In this document: positions 6,104-12,225 of the stretch, in pieces
Layout: each line of letters starts with the position of its first letter
Position numbering within the stretch: the first letter of the stretch is position 1
From: Clostridia bacterium
GTDB lineage: Bacteria > Bacillota_A > Clostridia > Oscillospirales > CAG-272
DNA: 12,225 bases
Direction: 5' to 3'
Assembly (NCBI GenBank): GCA_017936125.1
Contig: JAGBGE010000021.1
Coordinates: 1 to 12,225, forward strand
Made by a program: the position numbers and the translations under genes
Notes under the pieces: model-generated
Seen by the model: only the letters and a program-made list of their open reading frames with translations
The model's database searches: none
What the model was told of the DNA's origin: nothing

Positions 6104-6661
6104 TTATTTTTTATCTATATTTACGTACCAGAACTCCGAATCTTCTTCCTGAGTCAGTACTATATTATAGTTTCTGTCGGTTTGGATATTCGCGCTACTT
6201 ATGTCAGAGGGAAGCACGATGCATATTGACGCTTTACCCTTGACGCAGTATTCCTGTCCGCGATAAATCTCGTTTCCCATAGAGTCTATTACTACCATTT
6301 CGCCATAGTCAAGCGTCAGGGTAGTCTTTCTTGAGAATTCAAGCTCAAGAGGGAGAGATACCTCTGTGATAGCCTCGGGCTCGACCGAGTATGCTATTGA
6401 GCGCGGGATATATTCTGTTATCATTCTCGCCTCGCCGCTGATGCTCTCGCCATAGAGAAGAACACTGTCGCCCCTCATGCCTGCGAAAATCATAGCTCCT
6501 ACGATAAGCATAAGGCAGGCCGCCATGCTGCCGTAGCGATACAAGCCGCGAACGAAGTTTGGTGTGAGTATCGTAGCCTTCTTTGCCTGATAGTCCTCGG
6601 CTTCATCAATCAGCCTCGAGTCAATTTTGGTTATGGCGTTTGCCATAAATTCGTTTTTCAT
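6104..6661 (-). CDS. Probable membrane anti-sigma factor of the adjacent ECF sigma
   Basis: This 185-residue protein begins 10 bases after the sigma gene stops. A charged cytosolic N-terminus (1-42), with the pattern ITKIDSRLIDEAEDY, precedes one transmembrane helix (about 43-61). An extracytoplasmic beta-rich domain follows (GEMVVIDSMGNEIYRGQEYC). Size, topology and place match single-pass anti-sigma factors that hold an ECF sigma at the membrane, but no zinc-binding HxxxCxxC motif is present. I chose the ATG at 6661, preceded by AAAGGTAAG, over a TTG 36 bases upstream that lacks a good binding site; the upstream start would overlap the sigma gene. The function is inferred from context and topology. 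Confidence 0.75.
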   Translation of the reverse strand: MKNEFMANAITKIDSRLIDEAEDYQAKKATILTPNFVRGLYRYGSMAACLMLIVGAMIFAGMRGDSVLLYGESISGEARMITEYIPRSIAYSVEPEAITEVSLPLELEFSRKTTLTLDYGEMVVIDSMGNEIYRGQEYCVKGKASICIVLPSDISSANIQTDRNYNIVLTQEEDSEFWYVNIDKK

Positions 6662-6671
6662 TTTCTTACCT

Positions 6672-7226
6672 TTATATTTGAATATTATTTTTTTCAAGAT
6701 GCTTCTTCAGACCAAGTCGTGTCCTGTGAAGCAGGGACTTGACTCTTGACGGCGAACTTGCCAGCCTTCCCGCGATATCGTCTATCGAATCGCCGTAGAA
6801 GTATCTTCGAACGAAAGCAACGCGCACTTCCTCTCGCTCTCCGAAAAGAAACTCACTGATTAGTCTACCGAGCTCCTCGCTGTCCCACTTGTCTTGATAG
6901 TCGTCTGCAATGCAGTCGCCAAGCTCGTCAAGCGAGATAGCAAATTCACCGCCGCCGCGACGCTCTGTCCTCTCTGCCTTATATCTGTTTATCGAGAGGT
7001 TTCTCGTCAGCCTGCCAAGATAGGATGAAAGTCGGTCGGGTCTATTTGGGGGTATAGAATTCCACGCCGCAAGATAGGTATCGTTGACGCATTCCTCAGA
7101 CGCTGCTTGATCGCCGAGGATGTTCATCGAAATCTTCGTGCAGTATGCGCCGTATTTCTCGCTTGTTGCCGAGATCGCCATTTCGTCACGCTCGAAATAC
7201 AGTTCTATTATTTTACTGTCCTGCAT
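6672..7226 (-). CDS. ECF-type RNA polymerase sigma factor
   Basis: This 184-residue sigma-70 family protein has only regions 2 and 4, the ECF pattern. Region 2 covers about residues 9-90, including the -10 recognition segment ECVNDTYLAAWNSIPPNRPDRLSSYLGRLTRNLSINRYK. Region 4 covers about 125-175, with the helix-turn-helix DSIDDIAGRLASSPSRVKSLLHRTR. It directs RNA polymerase to a regulon that probably includes this operon. The frame stays open for 40 codons upstream, but the ATG at 7226 has GGAGAGG just before it and gives the normal ECF N-terminus, so I start there. The anti-sigma gene follows directly. A vegetative-type promoter with an extended -10 lies about 100 bases upstream. Confidence 0.93.
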   Translation of the reverse strand: MQDSKIIELYFERDEMAISATSEKYGAYCTKISMNILGDQAASEECVNDTYLAAWNSIPPNRPDRLSSYLGRLTRNLSINRYKAERTERRGGGEFAISLDELGDCIADDYQDKWDSEELGRLISEFLFGEREEVRVAFVRRYFYGDSIDDIAGRLASSPSRVKSLLHRTRLGLKKHLEKNNIQI

Positions 7227-7334
7227 AGCCTCTCCGTTCCGCCTACATATATATAGACAAGTTTTTTTTGACTTGGTTGCGTTTTTTTGAAAAAATTTTT
7301 GAAAAAAATGAAAAGCATCAATTATTATCATTTC

Positions 7335-7363
7335 ATTATAGCACATTATGCGAGAAAATACAA
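7335..7363 (-). promoter_or_regulatory. Promoter of the sigma/anti-sigma operon
   Basis: On the minus strand TTGTAT (7363-7358), a 17-base spacer and TATAAT (7340-7335) are preceded by TG in the extended -10 position. This predicts a leader of about 100 bases, very A/T-rich, before the ATG at 7226. The -35 box is weak (3/6), offset by the perfect extended -10. Confidence 0.65.
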
Positions 7364-7390
7364 CACCATTCTGCTAAATGAACGCGAGCA

Positions 7391-7425
7391 AAAAGAAAAA
7401 AGCAGGGTAAAACTAAAACCCTGCT
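7391..7425 (-). terminator. Terminator of the acidic tail-anchored protein gene
   Basis: AGCAGGGT (7401-7408) and ACCCTGCT (7418-7425) form a perfect 8-base-pair stem. On the minus strand it runs into TTTTTTCTTTTT, 9 bases after the stop codon at 7434. There is also a short T-run on the plus strand. Confidence 0.9.
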
Positions 7426-7433
7426 TTTTGATA

Positions 7434-7889
7434 TCAGAAAAAGAAAGTAACTATTATATATATAAGTAAACCGATAGGAACTGCGAAAAGAATTGCCAGG
7501 AGAATATTAGAGCCCCACTTAATAACCTTTTTCCAGTCTATCTTTATAGGCTCGCGCTTTTCCTCGACTTCAATTTCCACGGTTTCTTCCGCGGTTTCTT
7601 CCACGGCTTCTTCTCTTGCTGCCTTCTCCGCGGCAATTACCTCCGGGGGAATCTCCTCGACGGGCGAAACTGTGAGCAATTCATCTTCTGCTTCTGCGGT
7701 TTCTTCTTCCTTCTCTTCCTCTGCGGAAGCATCCTCGGTAGGCACCGATTCCTCGACAACCTCGTCGACTGATTCCTCGGCAACCTCGTCGACCGATTCC
7801 TCGACCACCGTCTCCTCGACTGTAGCCTCTTCTTTTACCTCTGCGACTTCGCTTTCTACTTCAACTGCGTCAAGCTCTTTGTTTTCCAT
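7434..7889 (-). CDS. Acidic tail-anchored membrane protein (151 aa), function unknown
   Basis: Residues 1-117 are extremely acidic and low in complexity, dominated by Glu, Val, Ala and Ser, with repeated ESVDEV units at about 31-48. A short basic stretch (KREPIKIDWKKVIK, 111-124) leads into a single C-terminal membrane helix (about 128-150) that ends the protein. There is no signal peptide, so the long acidic part is probably cytosolic and the protein tail-anchored. No family is recognisable, and compositional bias would confuse similarity searches. AGGAGA lies six bases before the ATG. The gene stands alone between its own promoter (7937-7965) and terminator. The E/V-rich codons give a long serine-rich antisense frame that is not real. 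Confidence 0.82.
   Translation of the reverse strand: MENKELDAVEVESEVAEVKEEATVEETVVEESVDEVAEESVDEVVEESVPTEDASAEEEKEEETAEAEDELLTVSPVEEIPPEVIAAEKAAREEAVEETAEETVEIEVEEKREPIKIDWKKVIKWGSNILLAILFAVPIGLLIYIIVTFFF
7747..7807 (-). repeat. 24-base tandem repeat inside the acidic protein gene
   Basis: Two full copies (7747-7770 and 7771-7794) differ at two positions and are followed by a partial third copy. Each encodes eight residues of the E-S-V-D-E-V-(A/V)-E type. Such an in-frame array can change length by slippage without breaking the frame. Confidence 0.85.
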
Positions 7890-7936
7890 AATGCTTCTCC
7901 TAAAAAGAGTTAGTATTGTGATAAGTCATTTTCATA

Positions 7937-7965
7937 ATTTTAACATATTTTTTCTTTTAAGTCAA
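7937..7965 (-). promoter_or_regulatory. Promoter of the acidic tail-anchored protein gene
   Basis: On the minus strand TTGACT (7965-7960), 17 bases, and TAAAAT (7942-7937) with TG upstream as an extended -10. It points away from the promoter at 7995-8023; the two -35 boxes are about 30 bases apart. Confidence 0.82.
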
Positions 7966-7994
7966 GACAAAAAGCGACAAAGGGCTAAAAGTCC

Positions 7995-8023
7995 TTGAAA
8001 AAATGTGAAAAATATGCTAAAAT
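7995..8023 (+). promoter_or_regulatory. Promoter of the CYTH-domain gene
   Basis: TTGAAA (7995-8000), exactly 17 bases, and TAAAAT (8018-8023) with an upstream TG form a good sigma-A promoter with an extended -10. It is about 33 bases before the ATG at 8056. This promoter also argues against the GTG at 8005, which would lie inside it. Confidence 0.82.
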
Positions 8024-8055
8024 CAAGCTATATAATAATAAAAGGTAGGAAAAAA

Positions 8056-8562
8056 ATGAAAATCGGCATTGAAATTGAGAAGAAATATATAATAAAAAAG
8101 CCCGACCGCGCGGTGTTATCAGCGCAGCGGGAGTATACGAATAGCGAGATTTTGCAGATTTATCTGCCCTCTGCCGACGGCGAAACGCGCCGAATCAGGC
8201 GTAGAGTCAAGAACGGTGAGGTAACCTATACCGAAACGCGCAAGATACGGATAGACCGTATGTCCTCTACCGAAATTGAGGGCGAAATCAGCGAGCAGGA
8301 ATTCAATACACTTTCACAGAATATTCTCGAGTCAACCCGTCCTATCCGTAAAACACGATATACCTTTATTTATAAAGATCAGCTTTTTGAGATTGACGAG
8401 TATCCCGAGTGGGAGCATACCGCAATTATGGAAACCGAGCTTGACTCGCGGGAGCGTGAGGTTGAAATGCCTGATTTTATCGAAATAGTCAAGGACGTTA
8501 CAGGTGACAAAAGCTACTCCAACAGGGGTATGTCACACACATTCCCGAAGGAGCAGCCTTGA
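8056..8562 (+). CDS. CYTH-domain protein (triphosphate tunnel metalloenzyme family)
   Basis: This 168-residue protein is of the CYTH/TTM superfamily, whose members bind triphosphorylated substrates and divalent metal inside an eight-stranded beta tunnel. The hallmark ExExK is at residues 6-10 (IEIEKKY). Alternating charged strands follow: TRRIRRRV (45-51), TYTETRKIRI (58-66), EIEGEIS (73-79), RKTRYTFIY (98-106), FEIDEYPEWE (111-120) and METELDS (125-131). A single compact domain with no HD or CHAD partner suggests an inorganic triphosphatase or similar enzyme, but the substrate is not predictable. The ATG at 8056 has AAAGGTAGG before it. The stop is only four bases from the convergent rlmH stop, with no terminator between. 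Confidence 0.88.
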   Translation: MKIGIEIEKKYIIKKPDRAVLSAQREYTNSEILQIYLPSADGETRRIRRRVKNGEVTYTETRKIRIDRMSSTEIEGEISEQEFNTLSQNILESTRPIRKTRYTFIYKDQLFEIDEYPEWEHTAIMETELDSREREVEMPDFIEIVKDVTGDKSYSNRGMSHTFPKEQP

Positions 8563-8566
8563 TATA

Positions 8567-9046
8567 TTATTTGTGATATTTTTTACCTGCAAGTATGGTG
8601 AACGAGCGATACAGCGCCTCGAGCAGCACCACACGCATCAGCTGATGAGGGAAGGTGAGCGCCGAGACAGAGAGCCTTACGTCGCAGGCGCGCTTGACCG
8701 ATTCGTCAAGGCCGTGTGACGAGCCGATTATCAGCGCGATTTTTCCGCTTTCGTCAGCCATTTTGCCAATCAGCCTTGCGAGTGCGGGCGAGTCGTACTG
8801 CTTACCCTCAACGCAGAGCGCGATTTTACCTGCGCCGCCGGGGATTGCCGCGAGAATCTTCTCGCCCTCCGCTGCGAGCGCGCGCTTTATCTGCGACTCG
8901 TCGTTCTCGTTAGGTATCTTTTCTTCTTTAATATTGATTTCCTCGACTCTTGCGTACTGCGAGAGTCTTTTTTTATATTCGGCAACCGCTTCCCTCAGGT
9001 AATCCTCCTTGAGCGTACCGACGCTTATTATAGTTATATTAGCCAT
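8567..9046 (-). CDS. rlmH: 23S rRNA pseudouridine-1915 N3-methyltransferase RlmH
   Basis: This 159-residue SPOUT-class methyltransferase methylates pseudouridine 1915 in helix 69 of 23S rRNA in assembled 70S ribosomes, using S-adenosylmethionine. The length is exactly that of the family. The cofactor-binding trefoil knot is visible as IIGSSHGL (106-113; most members have GGS) and LSVSALTFPHQLMRV (125-139). The characteristic YHK ends the protein. Its ATG overlaps the TAA stop of the cysteine desulfurase by one base, so the two are translationally coupled in the murD-desulfurase-rlmH operon. AAGGATAAG is the likely binding site. Confidence 0.97.
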   Translation of the reverse strand: MANITIISVGTLKEDYLREAVAEYKKRLSQYARVEEINIKEEKIPNENDESQIKRALAAEGEKILAAIPGGAGKIALCVEGKQYDSPALARLIGKMADESGKIALIIGSSHGLDESVKRACDVRLSVSALTFPHQLMRVVLLEALYRSFTILAGKKYHK

Positions 9047-10215
9047 TATCTTATCCTTGAGAGCTTAATTAAACCCGACGCAAGTCCGTCGAGCAGAGCG
9101 TCTATCTCCTCTTTAGTATTATGGTACGAGAGGCTTATTCGTATAGACGTATCTGCCTCGGCAGCGCTTCTGCCGTACGCCGTGAGAGCCGACGAAGCGT
9201 GCGCGCCGTTCGATGAGCAGGCAGAGCCGCTTGACACGTAAATTCCGAGAGAGGAAAGGTAGTGTAGCATTGTTTCGCTCTTGATTTTCGGCAGAGTAAT
9301 GTTCACTATATGAGGCGCCGCGCTTTTCGGCAGGGTGGGGGAGATTTCCGCAAGCTCTTTGCGTTCCGCGAGCCCTTTAATCAAATACTCTCGCAGCGAA
9401 TTTGTCGCCAGATATCTTTCCTTCAGCGATTTGAAGCCGATTTTCACCGCTTCGCCGAATGCCGCGATAGCAGGCACGTTCTCAGTGCCCGAGCGCATTC
9501 CGCCCTCCTGACCGCCGCCGAGAATTATGGGCGCAAGTCCTCTTGCCTTCATTACCTCTTTGCCGACCACCAGAGCGCCGACGCCCTTAGGTCCCTCAAT
9601 TTTATGCGAGGAAAGCGTAATCATATCAGCTCCAAGCTTCGCTTTAGTGAAAGGGAGCTTCAGGTAGCTTTGCGTAGCGTCAACGTGAAGAAATGCATCA
9701 GGGGCTGCCGCGCGCATAATCTTTGAAACCGCGGCAATGTCGTAGAGCGCGCCCGTTTCGTTATTGACCATCATCATGGTGACGAGAATAACGTCGCGCG
9801 TCATCTCGCTCTTTAATATATCGAGGTCAATTTCACCGTTTTTTGTGGGAATTCTCGCTACCTTAAAGCCCTGCGATACGAGAAAATCGATAGGCGCATC
9901 AACCGATGCGTGCTCGCCTGCTGTCGTGATAATCTTCGCGCCGCTTTTGTATCTCTCCTTTGAGAGAGCACGTCCGATTATAGCGAGGTTGTTTGCCTCG
10001 CTGCCCGATGCGGTGAATATTACAGACGCGTCCTTCGTGCCGAGAGAGGCGAGTATCTCGCTCCTTGCGGAGTTGACAATCCTCTCGGCATCGAAGCCCA
10101 TAGCGTGAAGCGATGATGGGTTGCCGTAGCTGCCCTTCGACACCTCTATGTATTTTTCGAGTGCCTCATTACTGATTTTTGTGGTTGCGCTATTGTCAAG
10201 ATAAATCTTATTCAC
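9046..10215 (-). CDS. Cysteine desulfurase (NifS/IscS family)
   Basis: This PLP enzyme takes sulfur from cysteine as an enzyme-bound persulfide for Fe-S clusters, thiolated tRNA or other cofactors. Key features, numbered from the TTG at 10221, are YLDNSATT (7-14), the PLP-stacking His in GEHAS (104), Asp181 in HVDATQ, the PLP lysine in SSHKIEGPKG (Lys207), and the catalytic loop SGSACSS with Cys335. The short loop and sequence favour the NifS/IscS class over SufS. The frame also allows a TTG at 10221 that overlaps the murD stop by four bases, but AAAGGA is only two bases from it and eight bases from the GTG at 10215. I therefore prefer GTG, giving 389 residues and the usual M-N-K-I-Y-L-D-N start. 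No iscU neighbour is present, so its sulfur acceptor is unknown. Confidence 0.94.
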   Translation of the reverse strand: MNKIYLDNSATTKISNEALEKYIEVSKGSYGNPSSLHAMGFDAERIVNSARSEILASLGTKDASVIFTASGSEANNLAIIGRALSKERYKSGAKIITTAGEHASVDAPIDFLVSQGFKVARIPTKNGEIDLDILKSEMTRDVILVTMMMVNNETGALYDIAAVSKIMRAAAPDAFLHVDATQSYLKLPFTKAKLGADMITLSSHKIEGPKGVGALVVGKEVMKARGLAPIILGGGQEGGMRSGTENVPAIAAFGEAVKIGFKSLKERYLATNSLREYLIKGLAERKELAEISPTLPKSAAPHIVNITLPKIKSETMLHYLSSLGIYVSSGSACSSNGAHASSALTAYGRSAAEADTSIRISLSYHNTKEEIDALLDGLASGLIKLSRIR

Positions 10216-10217
10216 AG

Positions 10218-11549
10218 TCAAAATCCTTTATTTTGTAATTCTTTGTTTGCATTTACAATCTTTTTGAAGAAATTTCCGCGCTCCTCGAAGCTCGAGAACG
10301 CATCATAGCTTGTCGAAGCAGGCGAGAGCAAAATAGCCTCACACACGCTTTCCAGTTCTATTGCTCGCACTGTCGCGCTTGCAAGGTCTGCATAAATTTC
10401 GCAGCTTGCGGCATTCCTTAGCGCTTCGTATATTTCCTCTCGGTTTTCACCGAAAACGAGCACACGCTCTGCATATTTTCTCACCGATTCGGTGAGCGCT
10501 TCATATCCGACGCCCTTGCTTCTGCCACCTAAGAGCAGCACGACTCTTTTGCCGAGCGACTCCAGAGTTTGCACCGTCCTTGCAGGTGAGGAGTCAATCG
10601 AGGAATTTATGTATTCCACGCCCTCTTTTTTGAGAAACACCTCGCACCTGTGAGGCAGTCCGGAAAAGCTGCCTGCCACCTCGTTTATTCTCACATTATC
10701 GGTATATCCGTCTGTCAGAGCGACAGCCATCATTAAGTTCTTTATATTATGAGCTTCTTTACGCGCTATGCGTGAATAGGGCAGTATCAGCTCGCCGTTT
10801 CGCTCAATTCCGCTATCTCCTCGGGTAATTATAATTTCGGTATTGCGTTTTTTTAACTCCGTGAAGCTTTGCCTGTCGCTAACTAATCCGAATGCGCCCT
10901 TATACTTTCCGCATATTTTATCATCAGCGTTTATTATACATTCTTCCGAGGATTTGAGAAGCGATAGCTTTGTATCTCTGTATTCCTCGAACGATTTGTG
11001 CCAATCCAGGTGATTTGGCGTTATATTCGTTATACACGCGCGTTTTGCGCTAAAGCTGGCATATTGCAGCATAAAGCTCGATAGCTCGGCAACGTAATAA
11101 CCGCACTTCCTGCCTAACGACTCTGTCATAGGCACACCGATATTTCCAACGAGCAGGGAAGAATCGAGCAGCATATGAGCCAGCGTTGCCGTCGTGCTCT
11201 TACCGTCGGAGCCGCTGACGGCGAAAAGCGGCTTTGTGTTTTGCTCTAAAAAAATCTCAAAATCCGAGGTAAATACAACCTCTCGCTGGCTTTTGCATCT
11301 TTCCCGTCTTACAGACGGTGAGCAAATGAGAATCTGCTCATCTATATCGCAAAAGGCAGACTCGCCCTCAAGTATCTTTTCAATGTTTATATGCGAGGGT
11401 ATATCCGCGCGGTTGAGTTTCTTTTCCGAGCGTAGAGTGACGGCACAGTTATCAAGTGGCAGGCAGGAAAGCAGAGATAAATTGGATTTACCAAGTCCAA
11501 GGAATCCAACTTTGGAAGAGAAAGCGATTTTCTCTATTATACACGCCAT
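10218..11549 (-). CDS. murD: UDP-N-acetylmuramoylalanine--D-glutamate ligase MurD
   Basis: This 443-residue cytoplasmic Mur ligase adds D-glutamate to UDP-MurNAc-L-Ala in peptidoglycan synthesis. Motifs are GFLGLGKSN (15-23, substrate domain), the P-loop SGSDGKSTT (112-120), ELSSFMLQ (155-162), ITNITPNHLDWH (173-184), the Lys in DTKLSLL (likely carbamylated, 194), HNIKN (267-271), GLPHRCE (297-303), LLGGRSKG (339-346) and LSPASTSYDAF...RGNFF (408-428). The segment NSSIDSSPART (315-325) replaces the N-D-S-K-A-T-N of E. coli MurD, marking a divergent branch. The frame is open 30 codons further upstream, but the ATG at 11549 has AAGGTGG six bases before it and lies properly below the promoter. 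It is the first gene of its operon; no other dcw genes are present. Confidence 0.93.
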   Translation of the reverse strand: MACIIEKIAFSSKVGFLGLGKSNLSLLSCLPLDNCAVTLRSEKKLNRADIPSHINIEKILEGESAFCDIDEQILICSPSVRRERCKSQREVVFTSDFEIFLEQNTKPLFAVSGSDGKSTTATLAHMLLDSSLLVGNIGVPMTESLGRKCGYYVAELSSFMLQYASFSAKRACITNITPNHLDWHKSFEEYRDTKLSLLKSSEECIINADDKICGKYKGAFGLVSDRQSFTELKKRNTEIIITRGDSGIERNGELILPYSRIARKEAHNIKNLMMAVALTDGYTDNVRINEVAGSFSGLPHRCEVFLKKEGVEYINSSIDSSPARTVQTLESLGKRVVLLLGGRSKGVGYEALTESVRKYAERVLVFGENREEIYEALRNAASCEIYADLASATVRAIELESVCEAILLSPASTSYDAFSSFEERGNFFKKIVNANKELQNKGF

Positions 11550-11564
11550 AATAATCCACCTTAT

Positions 11565-11593
11565 ATTATAATTAAAATTACGAGTAGAGTCAA
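11565..11593 (-). promoter_or_regulatory. Promoter of the murD-desulfurase-rlmH operon
   Basis: On the minus strand TTGACT (11593-11588), exactly 17 bases, and a perfect TATAAT (11570-11565). The start would be near 11558, leaving only a very short leader before the ATG at 11549 and no room for a regulatory structure. It sits just after the rnpB terminator. Confidence 0.88.
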
Positions 11594-11597
11594 GTCT

Positions 11598-11646
11598 AAA
11601 AGCAAAAATAAAACCGACGCTTTCAATATATGAAAACATCGGTTTT
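11598..11646 (-). terminator. Rho-independent terminator of rnpB
   Basis: On the minus strand AAAACCGA (11646-11639) pairs with TCGGTTTT (11617-11610), and GTTTTCA with TGAAAGC inside. It is followed by ATTTTTGCTTTT. It begins about 10-15 bases after the conserved 3' end of the RNase P RNA. Confidence 0.88.
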
Positions 11647-11687
11647 AAGTTAAAAATAATGACCGAGCTTGTAAGCCGGGTTCTGTA

Positions 11688-11792
11688 CGCTTAGCCAACA
11701 ACAGCCTAAATTGAATGTGTCTTAAACGGCATATTTTGTGTAGTGCTTCGTTAACTTTGAGCATATTCAATTCAGGATGTTATTGGCTAACG
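11688..11792 (-). repeat. Long inverted-repeat hairpin inserted in rnpB (P19 position)
   Basis: Arms at 11688-11719 and 11762-11792 are complementary over about 30 bases, with one bulge, two mismatches and two G-U pairs. They share TTAGCCAA and AATTGAAT blocks. Inner pairing (ACG/CGT, GCA/TGC) extends the hairpin to a loop around 11731-11742. In E. coli the corresponding segment between ATGAC and CAGAACCC is only about ten bases. Confidence 0.8.
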
Positions 11793-11991
11793 CAGCCGTC
11801 ATCTATCTTCACTGCGCGTCACCGCGCAGTTCAAGCAAAAAAGCTCTGCCACCATGAGCATAAAGGGCGGGCAGCCCATCGGCAAGAAGCCGAAGCTCAA
11901 GGTGTTGCATCGGATAGGGTTTACAGCAAATCTATGTTACCATAGAAGTGGGTGAGCTCTTACCTCGCCTTTCCATCCTTACCCGAGATGC

Positions 11992-12104
11992 TTTTGACGG
12001 CACGGAACACACGATCAATCGGTCGTGTTAATCGCTTTTTCCCACCTTGACATAGGTAACTATGCCTGACGGTGTGAAGAAACCGATTTCCGCACTCGTC
12101 AAAA
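11992..12104 (+). repeat. Three-part hairpin repeat, copy 4, inside rnpB P12 (antisense to rnpB)
   Basis: On the plus strand the outer arms TTTTGACG (11992-11999) and CGTCAAAA (12097-12104) continue the P12 stem. They enclose a hairpin, ACACGATC (12009-12016) with GGTCGTGT (12021-12028). The core has ATCG (12031-12034) with CGAT (12084-12087), a 2x2 loop (CT/AC), a T-rich/GAAGAA stem, ACC (12044-12046) with GGT (12071-12073), and an apical hairpin CATAG-GTAA-CTATG (12051-12064). TTCCG follows. The order and loops match copies 1-3, but there is no CATAACC box and no T-run, as would be needed inside a functional RNA. Confidence 0.7.
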
Positions 12105-12225
12105 ACACCTCGGGCGGTATATTTCTGTTGCACTTTCCCGGGAGACGCCTCCGGCGGACGTTATCAGTTATCCTGCCCTATGATGCACGTACTTTCCTCG
12201 CCGTAATACCTTTCGGCAACATACG

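Larger units (their letters stand above)
11655..12225 (-). ncRNA. rnpB: RNase P RNA (5' end outside window), with two enlarged arms
   Basis: The minus strand holds the conserved catalytic elements in order: GAGGAAAGT (P4 5' strand) with CATAGGGCAG after it, GGGAAAGTGCAACAGAAA, CCGCC, GGTAAGG...GGTAAGAGC, GGTAAC, GTAAAC, GCTTGA, AGATAGATGAC, and finally CAGAACCCGGCTTA (P4 3' strand). It ends near CTCGGTCA. Only the P1/P2 start is missing. RNase P RNA is the ribozyme that trims tRNA 5' ends. The visible part is about 570 nt, well above the usual 350-400. The excess comes from an about 110-nt insertion in the P12 arm (11992-12104) and an about 105-nt hairpin just before the P4 3' strand (11688-11792), probably the P19 position. 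Both insertions fold back on themselves, so the core should still assemble. Confidence 0.95.

Noticed and set aside
5019..6152. A 377-codon open frame on the plus strand opposite the duplicated-domain gene
   Set aside because: It is an antisense shadow of codon bias: the minus-strand gene has a proper ribosome binding site, anchor, linker and internal domain duplication, while the plus frame has no recognisable domain.
6662..6697. Upstream TTG start for the anti-sigma gene
   Set aside because: It would overlap the sigma gene and has no good ribosome binding site; the ATG at 6661 has AAAGGTAAG just before it.
7672..7998. A serine-rich plus-strand frame opposite the acidic protein gene
   Set aside because: It is the complement of GAG/GAA/GTC-rich codons; it runs through the promoter region and has no ribosome binding site.
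11715..11945. A 76-codon open frame on the plus strand
   Set aside because: It lies wholly inside the RNase P RNA gene on the opposite strand and is a chance frame.

Overview
The window looks like a chromosomal segment from a low-to-mid GC Clostridia-type Firmicute, perhaps an uncultured gut lineage. Evidence: strong AAGGAGG-type ribosome binding sites, many Rho-independent terminators, consensus TTGACA/TATAAT promoters, a small ECF sigma/anti-sigma pair of clostridial style, and a Firmicute-like RlmH. Species-level placement is inference.

Layout. At the left edge (1-1108) the end of rpsB and all of tsf (EF-Ts) run rightward. From 1111 to 2220 lies an unusually structured intergenic region holding one small leftward gene (1446-1667). 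It contains two tandem copies (1111-1245, 1266-1393) plus a third, half copy of a hairpin repeat, a predicted structured RNA with its own consensus promoter and terminator (1695-1933, minus), and a further repeat copy (2017-2220, minus). Leftward from 7226 to 2231 follows a run of five genes: an ECF sigma factor, its probable anti-sigma factor, a membrane-anchored protein with a duplicated extracytoplasmic domain, an MBOAT O-acyltransferase and a DHHW/AlgJ-like partner. The last two are the classic pair for O-acylating an exported polysaccharide. Next come an acidic tail-anchored protein (7434-7889, minus) and a divergent CYTH-domain protein (8056-8562, plus). A tight leftward operon murD - cysteine desulfurase - rlmH (11549-8567) has a near-perfect promoter. 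The right edge carries the RNase P RNA gene rnpB (minus, 5' end cut by the window), enlarged by two insertions.

Main point of interest. The repeat downstream of tsf recurs, with the same three-part architecture but different paired sequences, after the DHHW gene and, in reverse orientation, inside the P12 arm of the RNase P RNA. The parts are an outer inverted repeat, a first hairpin, and a core stem ATCK...MGAT-TTCYG capped by a short hairpin with a GTAA-type loop. Because the stems vary while staying complementary, the copies look like a structured RNA or DNA element family, not a recent sequence duplication. I do not recognise it as a described family. The 1695-1933 RNA is a second candidate: its predicted start coincides with the first base of a long closing stem, which recalls 6S RNA in size and general shape.
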